A DNA stretch of 64,000 bases from Sporosarcina sp. Marseille-Q4063 (GCF_018309085.1 NZ_CP070502.1:3914258-3978257); one strand, 5' to 3'; counted from the first letter of the stretch, positions 25,221 through 34,945 are shown. A program made the numbers and translations. Notes: a model not told the origin generated them from the sequence alone.

Positions 25221-25745
25221 CTATTTCGCAGCAAGTACATCTGCAAATGCTTTTACATATGGCGGTAAATCAGGTGGACGCTGACTGGATACAATATGAC
25301 CGTCAACAACGACAGCTTCATCGGTCCAGTTTCCTCCTGCGTTCATCATATCGTGTTTAATGCCAGGCGTACTTGTTACATTTACGCCTTTTAAAATGTC
25401 AGCTGAGATGAGTACCCAACCAGCATGACAAATTTGGCCGATTGGTTTTTTAGCATCATCCATAACGCGAATGAAGTTCAGAACCTCTTCATATCTTCTT
25501 AATTTATCAGGCGCCCATCCGCCCGGCACAAGAATTGCGTCATAATCTTCTGCGCGAATATCGGAAAATTTATAGTCAGATACGGCTGGAACACCGTACT
25601 TTCCAATATACGTTTTTCCTTTTTCTAATCCAACCAAATGAACGATTGCACCTTCTTCACGAAGACGATAGATTGGATACCAAAGTTCTAAATCTTCAAA
25701 CTCATCTTCGACAAGGGCGATGACTTTCTTATCTTTTAGTCTCAT
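25221..25745 (-). CDS. DJ-1/PfpI family protein (type 1 glutamine amidotransferase-like)
   Basis: A 174-residue protein of the YfkM/YraA type. The nucleophilic elbow reads QICHAG with the Cys near residue 105. The preceding AILVPGGWAPDKLR loop and the acidic residue near the N-terminus (EDEFEDLE) complete the PfpI active site. Related proteins act as general-stress proteases or as protein and nucleotide deglycases against glyoxal damage. The role here is inferred from the family. GGAGGGAATTTGA precedes ATG 25745. It is monocistronic with its own terminator. Confidence 0.9.
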   Translation of the reverse strand: MRLKDKKVIALVEDEFEDLELWYPIYRLREEGAIVHLVGLEKGKTYIGKYGVPAVSDYKFSDIRAEDYDAILVPGGWAPDKLRRYEEVLNFIRVMDDAKKPIGQICHAGWVLISADILKGVNVTSTPGIKHDMMNAGGNWTDEAVVVDGHIVSSQRPPDLPPYVKAFADVLAAK

Positions 25746-25819
25746 TCAAATTCCCTCCTTTACGAGTAACCTACAGTTTACCAGTAATCCAGGGCCAGTT
25801 GAAATGGAAGGCCTTGCAA

Positions 25820-27175
25820 TCAGATTCCGAACATCGTTAACATAATCCAGGCTGATGCGTAAAACACCATAAATTGCACGCCTGCGCCGATGCCCAAAAT
25901 ACGATTCAACAGGCCGCCAACTGCAGCTACTGTAAATGTTAAGACGATGCCGACGACTTGTCCCTCATGGAATGCCAAAAGACAGGCTAATCCTATGAAC
26001 ATCGCGACGATCGCTTCTTGGCTAATATACTTCATGACCAAGACAGAAGCTTTACGTGCATAGTTCATTGTAAACGGATAGGCAATTAATGCGGCCACGA
26101 TAAGACCAATCGCGCCGTAAAGGAAAAACTCCCAAGACGTTAAATAGGTATGCAAGTTGTTGACTGGGTCTATTGTAAAAACGGGCGGCGCAATAAATAG
26201 TGGTGATGCCGGGCCTAAAGCAACGGGACTTAACGGAATCCCGAAAGCGATTAATGGAATGATTGTTTCTGCGATATATGTAGATTCCGTAACACCATTC
26301 ATAACAGCTAAGCTAGTCGTTGATTTTTTGTAAGCGCCTTTTGTTCGAGAACCGACAATTTCTCCCATAAGAGACGTCATTCCAACGGGACTAAAAACAA
26401 ACGTGAGTGACGAGATGAAAGTAGTGACCGCCGTGAAGAATTTTTGCTCCCCCGATAATATTTTCAACGGATTTGGGAAAAAACCTTTCCACATCTTTGT
26501 TTCAGGTGCCAATTGATACTTTTTCGGTTCATTTTTTTCGATTGCTCGTTTTGCGCTGGATGAAGTAGCGATGAGTATATCAGAAAACATGGGACCGATT
26601 GCAATCCCTAGGAAGAAACTGATGGCTAAATGTTTATCTAATATGCTGAAGCTAATCATGTCTAGACTTTTAATGAAAAATGCAAAAGGAATGATCATTA
26701 ATACACTGACCCATCTACCTTGAGAAAAGAAAGCGATTAATACGGCAGCGATTGTAAAGATTATGCCGGAAGAAGATTTAAAGAAATCAGCAAACTGACC
26801 TAGAAATTGTCCCAATAATACAGCTGTCGGAAGTGCGATAAAAGCACCTATAATCCCGCCGGAAATCATTTTTCTAAGTGCCACATGGGGCATGCCCATT
26901 CTTCTTAACGTGTTTGCATGATCAACTAATGGAACCGCCGTAGTGTCACCGGGAATCCCCATCAACGCAGTAGGAACAGCATGGGTTAAGTGTTTCGCTA
27001 ATACTGCCGCCATGAAAAACGAGAAAATCGCCGCTGGCGGAGCGCCCAATAAGACGACTAATAAAGTCAATGGAACCATTACCGCTGTTTCATCCGTCCC
27101 GGATATCAAACCAATCAAGGAAAAAACAACAGCGCCTATAAAGGCAAATAATATGGCGGTCATGAGTAAACTCAT
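25820..27175 (-). CDS. TctA-like membrane transporter, orphan permease
   Basis: A 451-residue polytopic membrane protein with about eleven segments. It shows TctA-like features: a first signature with GLISGTDETAVMVPLTLLVV near residue 25, TALMGIPGDTTAVPLVD near residue 70, and a second half with TESTYIAETIIPLIAFGIPLSP. Unlike the tct operon at 10.7-13.8 kb, there is no TctC binding protein beside it. The start codon overlaps the stop of the upstream membrane protein (ATGA), so the two genes form a coupled pair. Substrate unknown. Confidence 0.75.
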   Translation of the reverse strand: MSLLMTAILFAFIGAVVFSLIGLISGTDETAVMVPLTLLVVLLGAPPAAIFSFFMAAVLAKHLTHAVPTALMGIPGDTTAVPLVDHANTLRRMGMPHVALRKMISGGIIGAFIALPTAVLLGQFLGQFADFFKSSSGIIFTIAAVLIAFFSQGRWVSVLMIIPFAFFIKSLDMISFSILDKHLAISFFLGIAIGPMFSDILIATSSSAKRAIEKNEPKKYQLAPETKMWKGFFPNPLKILSGEQKFFTAVTTFISSLTFVFSPVGMTSLMGEIVGSRTKGAYKKSTTSLAVMNGVTESTYIAETIIPLIAFGIPLSPVALGPASPLFIAPPVFTIDPVNNLHTYLTSWEFFLYGAIGLIVAALIAYPFTMNYARKASVLVMKYISQEAIVAMFIGLACLLAFHEGQVVGIVLTFTVAAVGGLLNRILGIGAGVQFMVFYASAWIMLTMFGI

Positions 27176-27618
27176 TTTTTATCGTCACCACCCAATGCTT
27201 CGAAATGTTTTAACACACCGAGTTCTTTTAATTCTTTTTTTGTAATCGGATCATTTTCAATCAATTTTAATTCCTCGCGGGGATTCAATTGTAAATCCTC
27301 AAAAACATCCCTCATGCTTTCGTATGAAGTTTCTTCTTCTAATAAAATACGTTTAGGCTTGAAGATTATTGAACATAACGCTAAAGATAATACAGTACCT
27401 ACAATCCCAAGAAGTAGGGAATATGACGCAACCATATTTTCACTGGCGATTGCGGGGAAAATTCGGAGGCCGATATTATATCCACCTAAGCTAATGCTGA
27501 CGCTTAATATAATTGCAAATAATAACTGATTGGGGACAATGGTGTCGCCTAATATCTCCAAAAACTTTTTCTGTCCTTTATTTGTTGAATCATTGTCATC
27601 GTGTTGCTGCCGGGACAT
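27172..27618 (-). CDS. Small membrane protein partner of the TctA-like permease
   Basis: A 148-residue protein with two to three hydrophobic segments in the first 90 residues and an acidic, soluble C-terminal tail (about residues 95-148). The 4-base overlap with the permease gene and the size suggest a TctB-like small subunit, though I see no clear TctB signature. AGAGGTGAAG upstream of ATG 27618 is a good ribosome site. Confidence 0.65.
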   Translation of the reverse strand: MSRQQHDDNDSTNKGQKKFLEILGDTIVPNQLLFAIILSVSISLGGYNIGLRIFPAIASENMVASYSLLLGIVGTVLSLALCSIIFKPKRILLEEETSYESMRDVFEDLQLNPREELKLIENDPITKKELKELGVLKHFEALGGDDKK

Positions 27619-27780
27619 TCACTTCACCTCTCTAAGTTGTCTTGTGTTAAGCAAAGCCAATTATACTATTTTACCTCTACGTGTGAAAGGTATTTAGCTT
27701 TAGTTTCAATAAATCGTATAATTTTCCCAGTTGCAATACGAACGTATATTCCATATAATGAAGAAAAGGAGGGAACACCC

Positions 27781-28002
27781 GTGCGTATCAAGCTGATTAA
27801 TTCGATGAAGTATAGTGAGTCACTGGACATGATTTATATTGCAAATAACGGTGTAATTAGTAAGCGAAGAGTCAAGGTTATTCAAATTGAAGAGGGGACT
27901 TTCCGAGCCTACTGTTATTTGCGTAAATCAACCAGAACTTTCAAAATCGACAATGTGCTTGCGCTAGTTCCTGTGATCCAAACTGAAAGCATGGTGATTT
28001 AA
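27781..28002 (+). CDS. Small WYL-like protein upstream of YolD
   Basis: A 73-residue protein. GTG 27781 follows AAAAGGAGGG at ideal distance; the much longer frame upstream is not supported. The pattern MIYIANNGVISKRRVKVIQ...FRAYCYLRKSTRTFKIDNVLAL looks like the core of a WYL domain, which binds nucleic-acid-like or nucleotide ligands. In Bacillales this kind of protein is often paired with YolD. Its stop overlaps the start of the yolD-like gene by one base. Confidence 0.72.
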   Translation: MRIKLINSMKYSESLDMIYIANNGVISKRRVKVIQIEEGTFRAYCYLRKSTRTFKIDNVLALVPVIQTESMVI

Positions 28003-28340
28003 TGTACAAAAATATTCGTGACCGCGGAACGAAGAAATGGACAGCAATGATGTTGCCCGAGCATGTGGAAGCGTTAAGGGAGTGGATGGCCGAAGATGAC
28101 TACGTTGAGAAGCCGGAATTTGATGATTGGGAGTTAATTTTAATCCAAGAAGAAATCGAACGTAGCCTTCAAAGTGGGAGTCCGGTAAACATCCAAACCT
28201 GGAAGGATGGAAAGGTCATCACTTTTGAAGGAGTTATCAGCAGAATCGATATCCGCTTGAGACAGATTTTGCTTGTAACCTCATTTGAAACAACTCGTAT
28301 TTCGGTGTCGGACGTGATCAGAGTTCAAGTCTTGGATTGA
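28002..28340 (+). CDS. YolD-like family protein
   Basis: A 112-residue protein beginning MYKNIRDRGTKKWTAMMLPEHVEALREW, the hallmark of the YolD family. In other Bacillales, YolD genes lie next to a Y-family polymerase (UvrX/YqjW type) and are linked to the SOS response. No polymerase is adjacent here; only the WYL-like gene precedes it with a one-base overlap. The molecular function is unknown. Confidence 0.87.
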   Translation: MYKNIRDRGTKKWTAMMLPEHVEALREWMAEDDYVEKPEFDDWELILIQEEIERSLQSGSPVNIQTWKDGKVITFEGVISRIDIRLRQILLVTSFETTRISVSDVIRVQVLD

Positions 28341-28360
28341 GTTTTTAAGTGGGATATAGA

Positions 28361-28393
28361 AAAGAAGCATCGTGTCAAAACGATGCTTTTTGT
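28361..28393 (+). terminator. Terminator after the yolD-like gene
   Basis: AAGCATCGT (28365-28373) pairs with ACGATGCTT (28380-28388), followed by TTTTGTATTT. Confidence 0.85.
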
Positions 28394-28451
28394 ATTTGAT
28401 AAAATCTAGGATGGCAACCTTGTCCCCGTTATGAATTCGACAACATGCTGC

Positions 28452-29240
28452 CTAAATAATAATTCGTTCTGGATGCGTATATAAGTTAAAAGAGCCATCC
28501 CTGATAAAACCAACCGTGGTGATGCCTAAATCCTCGGCGAGTTGTAATGCAAGTTCAGTAGGAGCTGATTTCGATAAAACTACCTCGCACCCGATTTTTG
28601 CAACCTTCAAAAGGATTTCAGAAGAGATTCGGCCGCTAAACACAATCACTTTATCGTCGACGGGAATATTGTTCTTCAAACAATGCCCATAAATTTTATC
28701 CAAAGCGTTATGGCGCCCGATATCCATTCTTGATAAAACAATGCCGTTTCGATCGCATAAAGCCGCGTTGTGGACCCCGCCGGTATGCTGAAAAAGTTTT
28801 GCCGAATTCTCCATTTCTGCCATTAGCGAAAAGCATTCCTCGGCCGTTAAAGTAACGCGGGTTTCCGTCATTATTTTAGCTGTGAGTGCATCATTCGCAA
28901 ACACAAATCCTTGTCGGCTCATCCCGCAACACGAGGTGATATAACGTTTGCTTTGTAACTTTTCATAAAAAGGGTAGAGTTTATCTGTTTTTATATGGAC
29001 GTATCCCAGCTCTTCTTGCACCCATATCTCTTTAATTTCATCATATTTACCGATTACTCTTTCAGAAGCCAAGAAGCCGATAACCATGTCTTCGATATAT
29101 TCGGGCGTGCAAACGATAGTCATAAATTCTTTGTCGTTAATTTTAATCGTGACGGGGTGCTCAACAGCGACATTGTCTTCTTTTGGGTGAAAGCTTCCTT
29201 TGGAAAAACGCAAAACATTTCGTTTTTGAATTTTCTTCAC
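28452..29240 (-). CDS. fdhD: Formate dehydrogenase accessory sulfurtransferase FdhD
   Basis: FdhD transfers sulfur from a cysteine desulfurase to the molybdenum cofactor of formate dehydrogenase, which is needed for activity. The functional SCCG cysteine pair lies near residue 104, followed by the conserved GGVHNAALC and MDIGRHNALDKI motifs and SGRISSEIL. The 262 residues are typical. GTG 29240 follows GGGGGAT. The gene is divergent from the formate dehydrogenase gene, with a shared 130-base control region. Confidence 0.95.
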   Translation of the reverse strand: MKKIQKRNVLRFSKGSFHPKEDNVAVEHPVTIKINDKEFMTIVCTPEYIEDMVIGFLASERVIGKYDEIKEIWVQEELGYVHIKTDKLYPFYEKLQSKRYITSCCGMSRQGFVFANDALTAKIMTETRVTLTAEECFSLMAEMENSAKLFQHTGGVHNAALCDRNGIVLSRMDIGRHNALDKIYGHCLKNNIPVDDKVIVFSGRISSEILLKVAKIGCEVVLSKSAPTELALQLAEDLGITTVGFIRDGSFNLYTHPERIII

Positions 29241-29290
29241 TGAAATCCCCCTTTCATCAATCCTGAAACTTATCTATTTATCTATAATAC

Positions 29291-29328
29291 TAGAATACAT
29301 TGTCTATTCTAAAAATATCAACTACAAT
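29291..29328 (+). promoter_or_regulatory. Formate dehydrogenase promoter with overlapping palindrome
   Basis: TTGTCT (29300-29305) and TACAAT (29323-29328) are 17 bases apart and point to the dehydrogenase gene. A perfect inverted repeat, TAGAATA-N7-TATTCTA (29291-29311), covers the -35 element and lies between the two divergent genes, so it could control both. The regulator is unknown. Confidence 0.6.
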
Positions 29329-29372
29329 TATAGTAAAGCTTATTCTGTATTAGTCAAAGGGAGGCGCATTCA

Positions 29373-32306
29373 TTGTCAATTAAGATTGATGGGGAGAATT
29401 TTAACTTTCAAGAAGGAATGACAATACTTCAAGTAATCAATGCATTTAAAATTGAACACCCGCAAATTTGTTATTTGCCGGAAGTAGACCCGATTGAAAC
29501 ATGCGATACATGTATTGTCGAAGTAGACGGTGAGCTACTGCGCGCTTGTTCGGCAAAAGCCGTTTCGGGAATGAACATCTCACTTTCGTCCCCGAACGCG
29601 AAGGAAGCGCAAACAGAGGCGATGGACCGAATTCTCGAAAACCATTTACTCTATTGTACTGTATGCGATAACAATAACGGCAATTGCAAAATACACAATA
29701 CAGTAGGCATGATGGAAATTGAACATCAAAAATATCCTTTTGAACCTAAGTGCACAGAGGACAGTGTCGATTTTACACATCCGTTTTATCGTTATGATCC
29801 AAATCAGTGCATCGCTTGCGGCCAATGTGTGGAAGCTTGCCAAAACTTGCAAGTGAACGAAACGCTGACAATGGATTGGGAGCGGGATCGCCCGATTGTT
29901 TTATGGGATAACGGGGCGAAAATCAATGATTCGTCCTGTGTCGGTTGCGGCCATTGTGTCACGGTCTGTCCTTGTAATGCGCTAATGGAGAAGTCGATGC
30001 TCGGTGAAGCTGGATTTATGACCGGAATGAAAGAAGAAATCATGTCGCCGTTAATTGACTTAGTAAAAGATGTAGAACCAGGTTATAGCGGGATTATGGC
30101 GGTTTCAGAAGCAGAGGCAGCCATGCGTGAAACGAGAACGAAAAAGACGAAAACGGTTTGCACATTTTGCGGAGTCGGCTGTACGTTTGAAGTGTGGACG
30201 AAAGACCGTAAAATTTTGAAAATCCAGCCCGTTTCAGAAGCGCCCGTAAATGCGATTTCCACTTGCGTTAAGGGGAAGTTTGGTTGGGACTTTGTTAATA
30301 GCGAAGAGCGGCTAACAACGCCGTTGATCCGTCAAGGTGATTCCTTTGTCGAGGCTACCTGGAAAGAAGCGTTGGACCTTGTGGCTTCAAGGCTCGGGGA
30401 AATTAAAAAGGAATACGGGAAAGACGGGGTCGGGATCATCTCCTCCTCGAAGATCACGAACGAGGAAAATTATGTCGTTCAAAAACTAGCACGCCAAGTA
30501 TTTGAAACGAATAACGTGGATAATTGTTCCCGCTACTGCCAATCTCCTGCGACGGACGGGTTATTCCGTACAGTCGGCATGGGAGGGGATGCCGGAACGA
30601 TTAAAGATATTTCTGAAGCTGGCCTCGTCATTATTATCGGCGCGAACCCGGCTGAAGGCCATCCCGTTCTAGCTACACGAGTAAAACGCGCGAATAAATT
30701 ACATGGCCAGAAATTGATCGTCGCGGATTTACGGAAACATGAAATGGCAGAGCGTTCCAATATTTTTATCAGTCCAAAACAAGGAACCGACCAAGTATGG
30801 CTCATGGCGGTAACAAAATATATGATAGACCAAGGTTGGCATGATGAGAAATTCATAAAGGAAAATGTTCATTCATTTGATGAATTTAAAGACGTATTGG
30901 AGAAGTACACACTTGATTACGCAGAAAAAATGACTGGAGTGTCAAAAACTCAGCTTATCAAAACGGCAGAAATGATTCATCAAGCAGATGGCACGTGCAT
31001 TTTATGGGGAATGGGCGTGACGCAAAATACCGGCGGTTCGGATACGTCCGCGGCTATTTCGAACTTGCTGCTAGCCACGGGGAATTATCGTCGACCGGGT
31101 GCCGGAGCCTATCCGCTTCGCGGACATAATAATGTGCAAGGCGCTTGTGACATGGGTTCACTTCCGGGATGGCTACCTGGTTATCAGCATGTGACGGACG
31201 ATAAAGCGCGCCGGAAGTTCGAGAAAGCCTATGGCGTTAAAATCGATCATAAACCGGGGCTTGATAATATCCAAATGCTTCAAGCGGTAGAGAGCGATAT
31301 TATGAAAGCGATGTATATCGTCGGGGAAGATATGGCGCTTGTCGATTCGAATGCGAATTATGTGCATGATATGCTCTCGAAATTGGAGTTTCTAGTTGTT
31401 CAAGATATTTTCTTTTCAAGAACAGCGCAATATGCAGATGTGATTTTGCCGGCAGTTCCATCGCTTGAAAAAGACGGGACATTTACGAATACAGAAAGAC
31501 GCGTGCAACGATTATACAAGGCGCTTCCAGAATTGGGACAAGGAATGGCAGACTGGTGGATTGTCCAAGAAATTGCCAATCGACTCGGTGCTAATTGGAA
31601 CTATAGTCATCCAAGTGAAATCTTCGCGGAAATGGCAAGTTTATCGCCGCTCTTCAGCCGGGCGGATTACAAAGTGATGGAAGGCTGGAGTAGTTTCTTA
31701 TGGGGAAGTTTGGATGGTTCGAGTACTCCGCTGCTTTATGTGGACGGGTTTAATTTCCCTGATAAAAAAGCGCGTTTTGCATTATCGGATTGGGTAGAGC
31801 CGGTCGAGTTTCCGATCGAGTATGATCTCCATATTAATAACGGGCGTCTGCTCGAACATTTTCATGAAGGAAATTTAACGAATAAGTCGGACGGAATCCA
31901 ATCGAAAGTGCCTGAAATTTTCGTGGAAGTCTCGCCGAAACTTGCGAAAAAACGAGGGGTGAAAAGCGGTTCGATCGTTCGCTTAGTTTCCCCGTACGGC
32001 GCTTTAAGATTGCCTGCCCTTGTAACGGATCGGGTCAAAGAAAACGAACTATTTTTACCGATGAATTCAGTGGAAAAAGAGTCGGCCATTAACTTCTTAA
32101 CCGGTCCTGCAGTCGACGAACGCACGAATACGCCTGCATTCAAACAGACAATGGTGCGGATGGAAGTCATTCAGCGGGACGGGGAATCCCCATTGCCAAA
32201 ATCAAACCATCGAAATAAAAAACGAAATCCAAGGCCGGGAATTGAAGTCGAGAGAAAATGGGCAAAACCAGGATATATCCACTTAACGACTAATGATGAA
32301 GGGTGA
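29373..32306 (+). CDS. NAD-type formate dehydrogenase, catalytic (alpha) subunit, YrhE/YjgC-like
   Basis: A cytoplasmic molybdopterin enzyme of 977 residues that oxidises formate to CO2. Domains in order: a 2Fe-2S ferredoxin-like start (CDTCIVEVDG, with further Cys at YCTVCDNNNGNC), two 4Fe-4S clusters (CIACGQCVEAC, CVGCGHCVTVC), the Mo-bis-MGD domain with its own 4Fe-4S (CTFCGVGCTFEV), and a C-terminal MGD-binding domain. The active-site ligand appears to be cysteine (NCSRYCQSPATDG), not selenocysteine. TTG 29373 follows AAAGGGAGG. A DUF1641 protein follows 6 bases on, as in the Bacillus yrhED/yjgCD operons. Confidence 0.94.
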   Translation: MSIKIDGENFNFQEGMTILQVINAFKIEHPQICYLPEVDPIETCDTCIVEVDGELLRACSAKAVSGMNISLSSPNAKEAQTEAMDRILENHLLYCTVCDNNNGNCKIHNTVGMMEIEHQKYPFEPKCTEDSVDFTHPFYRYDPNQCIACGQCVEACQNLQVNETLTMDWERDRPIVLWDNGAKINDSSCVGCGHCVTVCPCNALMEKSMLGEAGFMTGMKEEIMSPLIDLVKDVEPGYSGIMAVSEAEAAMRETRTKKTKTVCTFCGVGCTFEVWTKDRKILKIQPVSEAPVNAISTCVKGKFGWDFVNSEERLTTPLIRQGDSFVEATWKEALDLVASRLGEIKKEYGKDGVGIISSSKITNEENYVVQKLARQVFETNNVDNCSRYCQSPATDGLFRTVGMGGDAGTIKDISEAGLVIIIGANPAEGHPVLATRVKRANKLHGQKLIVADLRKHEMAERSNIFISPKQGTDQVWLMAVTKYMIDQGWHDEKFIKENVHSFDEFKDVLEKYTLDYAEKMTGVSKTQLIKTAEMIHQADGTCILWGMGVTQNTGGSDTSAAISNLLLATGNYRRPGAGAYPLRGHNNVQGACDMGSLPGWLPGYQHVTDDKARRKFEKAYGVKIDHKPGLDNIQMLQAVESDIMKAMYIVGEDMALVDSNANYVHDMLSKLEFLVVQDIFFSRTAQYADVILPAVPSLEKDGTFTNTERRVQRLYKALPELGQGMADWWIVQEIANRLGANWNYSHPSEIFAEMASLSPLFSRADYKVMEGWSSFLWGSLDGSSTPLLYVDGFNFPDKKARFALSDWVEPVEFPIEYDLHINNGRLLEHFHEGNLTNKSDGIQSKVPEIFVEVSPKLAKKRGVKSGSIVRLVSPYGALRLPALVTDRVKENELFLPMNSVEKESAINFLTGPAVDERTNTPAFKQTMVRMEVIQRDGESPLPKSNHRNKKRNPRPGIEVERKWAKPGYIHLTTNDEG

Positions 32307-32312
32307 TGTTAT

Positions 32313-32795
32313 ATGGCAGCGCCGATTACTTCTATTAAGGTGAAAGAATTAACAGCCGAAGAAATTCAAGATGAGAAACTGTTAGAGCTTCAATTATTGC
32401 TCACCAAACAAGAACAAGCGATCAATAAAATTCTTGAAATAACAGGCGGTTTGGATGATGCTGGCGTGCTTGATGCAGTGAATGCGATGGTCAAAGCGAA
32501 AGATGAAATCGCTGAAATTGCTGTCGGTCAAGTATCCCGCGAACCGGTAACTAATTTGATTAATCATGTAATCAATGCATCTGGCATGCTGACAGCCATA
32601 AGTCCCGATGTTACCGAAAAACTAGCCGCAAGTGTGAAAAGTGGCTTTAATGAAGCGGAATTATATGATGGAAACAACGAAACGATTGGTGTATTTGATT
32701 TGATAAAGTCATTAAAAGACCCTGATGTCAACCGTGCCGTTAAATTCGGATTACATTTCTTGAAAGGGATGGGAAAAGGATTGGATGGGGAATAA
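32313..32795 (+). CDS. DUF1641 protein, formate dehydrogenase partner (YrhD/YjgD-like)
   Basis: A 160-residue helical soluble protein. A Gly-containing turn in ITGGLDDAGVLDAVNAMVKAKDE and the C-terminal LKDPDVNRAVKFGLHFLKGMGKGL are typical of DUF1641. Proteins of this type are consistently encoded behind formate dehydrogenases of the YrhE/YjgC group and are proposed to be an accessory or electron-transfer partner subunit; that role is inferred. It lies 6 bases after the dehydrogenase gene. Confidence 0.85.
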   Translation: MAAPITSIKVKELTAEEIQDEKLLELQLLLTKQEQAINKILEITGGLDDAGVLDAVNAMVKAKDEIAEIAVGQVSREPVTNLINHVINASGMLTAISPDVTEKLAASVKSGFNEAELYDGNNETIGVFDLIKSLKDPDVNRAVKFGLHFLKGMGKGLDGE

Positions 32796-32881
32796 TAGTG
32801 ACATGATACCCCTTAATTCCTTTTCTCTAACTCCCGTATGTGGGATAATGTAACAAGAATGAAAGGTTGGTTAGAAAAAGA

Positions 32882-34318
32882 ATGACATTTAAAGATTATC
32901 AATTAAGCACTGAAATTATTCGAGCGTTGGATAAACTTGGGTATTCAATACCTACAGAAGTACAAGAAAAAGTAGTGCCTGCCGCGCTCGAAAGAAAAGA
33001 TTTAGTCGTCAAATCACAGACGGGCAGCGGAAAGACTGCGGCATTTGGAATTCCGATTTGTGAAATGATCGAATGGGAAGAAAACAAACCGCAGGCCTTG
33101 ATTTTGACGCCTACGCGTGAACTCGCGGATCAGGTGAAAAAAGACATTACGAATATCGGTCGTTTCAAACGGATTCGAGCGGCAGCTGTGTACGGAAAAC
33201 ATCCATTTAATTATCAAAAAGAAGAGCTCAGACAAAAATGCCATATTGTCGTCGGAACGCCCGGTCGTGTATTTGACCATATAGAGAAAGGGACGCTTGT
33301 GCTTGATGAAGTAAAGTGTTTAGTTCTCGATGAAGCCGATGAAATGTTGAATATGGGCTTTATTGATCAAGTCGAGTCGATTATTAACAGAGTGCCAAAA
33401 GACAGAATGACAATGTTTTTTTCCGCAACACTTCCGGAAAATGTTGAAAAACTAAGTCAAAACTATCTAAAAGATCCAAAACATATTGAAATAAAATCGA
33501 CAATCACATTGACCGATAATATAGACCACTCACTATTTATTGTTGAGGAACAAAGAAAGTTCGATTTATTGCGGGATGTAACAATCGTTGAGAATCCGGA
33601 TAGTTGCATATTATTTTGCAGAACGAAGGACCGGGTTGATGAACTAACGACGCAACTCGAAAAGCTGCATTACACATGCGATAAGCTTCACGGCGGCATG
33701 ATGCAAGAAGATCGATTTGCAGTCATGGATGATTTTAAACGGGGAGAATTCCGCTATTTAATCGCGACTGATGTGGCGGCACGAGGAATTGACATCGACA
33801 ACATTACGCATGTCATTAACTATGATCTACCGCTTGAAAATGAAAGTTACGTGCACAGGGTCGGCAGAACTGGACGTGCCGGGAACAAAGGAAAAGCGAT
33901 TACGTTCGCCACACCTAACGAGGATAGATTTCTCGCTGAAATCGAAGACTATATTGGATTTGAAATTCCAAGAAGAAAAGCACCGTCGCGACAATCTGTT
34001 AATGAAGCGATGGATGCATTCACCATAAAATTGGAAAGCTTGCCCGAAAGAAAAAGAGATAAAAGCGAGTTAGTGAACCAGGATATAATGAAATTGTATT
34101 TCAACGGCGGCAAAAAGAAAAAGCTACGTGCATTCGATTTTGTCGGAACAATTACAAGTATTCCAGGCATTACCGCTGAAGATATTGGCATCATAAAAAT
34201 CCAAGATACCGTGACTTATATAGATATTCTGAACGGTAAAGGGAAACTTGTCTTAGCTGAGATGAAGATGAAAACAGTCAAAGGAAAGAAATTAAAAGTT
34301 CATAAAGCGAAGAGATAA
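32882..34318 (+). CDS. dbpA: DEAD-box RNA helicase DbpA (YxiN type)
   Basis: An ATP-dependent RNA helicase that in YxiN/DbpA binds hairpin 92 of 23S rRNA and helps large-subunit assembly. The motifs are in order: Q motif (YSIPTEVQ), [10 protein letters not shown], Ia [40 protein letters not shown] and [12 protein letters not shown]. The last 80 residues form the DbpA-type RRM ([15 protein letters not shown]...). ATG 32882 matches the usual YxiN N-terminus, but the ribosome site is poor; AAAGG lies 17 bases upstream and nearer an in-frame TTG at 32867, so the start is uncertain. Confidence 0.92.
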   Translation: MTFKDYQLSTEIIRALDKLGYSIPTEVQEKVVPAALERKDLVVKSQTGSGKTAAFGIPICEMIEWEENKPQALILTPTRELADQVKKDITNIGRFKRIRAAAVYGKHPFNYQKEELRQKCHIVVGTPGRVFDHIEKGTLVLDEVKCLVLDEADEMLNMGFIDQVESIINRVPKDRMTMFFSATLPENVEKLSQNYLKDPKHIEIKSTITLTDNIDHSLFIVEEQRKFDLLRDVTIVENPDSCILFCRTKDRVDELTTQLEKLHYTCDKLHGGMMQEDRFAVMDDFKRGEFRYLIATDVAARGIDIDNITHVINYDLPLENESYVHRVGRTGRAGNKGKAITFATPNEDRFLAEIEDYIGFEIPRRKAPSRQSVNEAMDAFTIKLESLPERKRDKSELVNQDIMKLYFNGGKKKKLRAFDFVGTITSIPGITAEDIGIIKIQDTVTYIDILNGKGKLVLAEMKMKTVKGKKLKVHKAKR

Positions 34319-34358
34319 AAAAATGTCAGACCTCCGAAATGGAGCGTCTGACATTTTT
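34319..34358 (+). terminator. dbpA terminator
   Basis: AAAAATGTCAGAC (34319-34331) pairs with GTCTGACATTTTT (34346-34358), with an inner CTCC/GGAG extension. Confidence 0.92.
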
Positions 34359-34474
34359 GTCTTTTGAAATACTACTCGTATGTCTAAAATTTATAAATAA
34401 AATCAAACCGTTTACGTTTCTTAATCGTTTCCTATAGTGAACACATAAAAACTATGAGTGTGGGAGGAAAAATG

Positions 34475-34939
34475 ATGAAAAATTGGTTTTTAGGAATTTT
34501 GTTGTTGATGGTGCTTATGGTAGTTGCTGCATGTGGAGCTGATGATGCGGAGACAAACAAGAATGCGGATAAAGGTAACGAGTCGGATGGACCAGCTTTA
34601 CAAGTTTTATCGAATGACGAAGCTGGTGAATATCTAGCGGATGATAAAGGAATGACACTTTATTATTTCACTAAAGATGTCGAAGGAAAAAGTAATTGTA
34701 CTGAAGACTGCCTTGCAAATTGGCCTCTTGTAAAAGCCGGCGAATATGAAGTACCAGATGGATATGACAAGGCAGACTTTGGCAGCATCACACGGGAAGA
34801 CAACGATGAAGAACAGCTGACGTATAAAGGTTACCCGTTATATTACTTTGTGAAGGACGAGGCACAAGGGGATGTAAATGGGGAAGGCGTCAAAGATGTT
34901 TGGTACATTGCTAATAACCAGACGGAGTTCGGAAATTAA
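34475..34939 (+). CDS. Lipoprotein with COG4315 (secreted repeat) domains
   Basis: A 154-residue lipoprotein. Its signal peptide ends in VVAAC (Cys near residue 20), then an Asn/Asp/Lys-rich linker. Two copies of the short COG4315 repeat follow: GMTLYYFTKDVEGKSNCTEDC...WPL and the second with YKGYPLYYFVKDEAQGDVNGEGVKDVWY. Such proteins have no defined function; they often lie beside ECF sigma factor and anti-sigma genes, as here. ATG 34475 (or 34472) follows GGGAGG. Confidence 0.82.
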   Translation: MKNWFLGILLLMVLMVVAACGADDAETNKNADKGNESDGPALQVLSNDEAGEYLADDKGMTLYYFTKDVEGKSNCTEDCLANWPLVKAGEYEVPDGYDKADFGSITREDNDEEQLTYKGYPLYYFVKDEAQGDVNGEGVKDVWYIANNQTEFGN

Positions 34940-34945
34940 TTGGTT

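Noticed and set aside
25088..25360. Plus-strand frame over the protease/PfpI junction
   Set aside because: It crosses a terminator and is antisense to two good genes.
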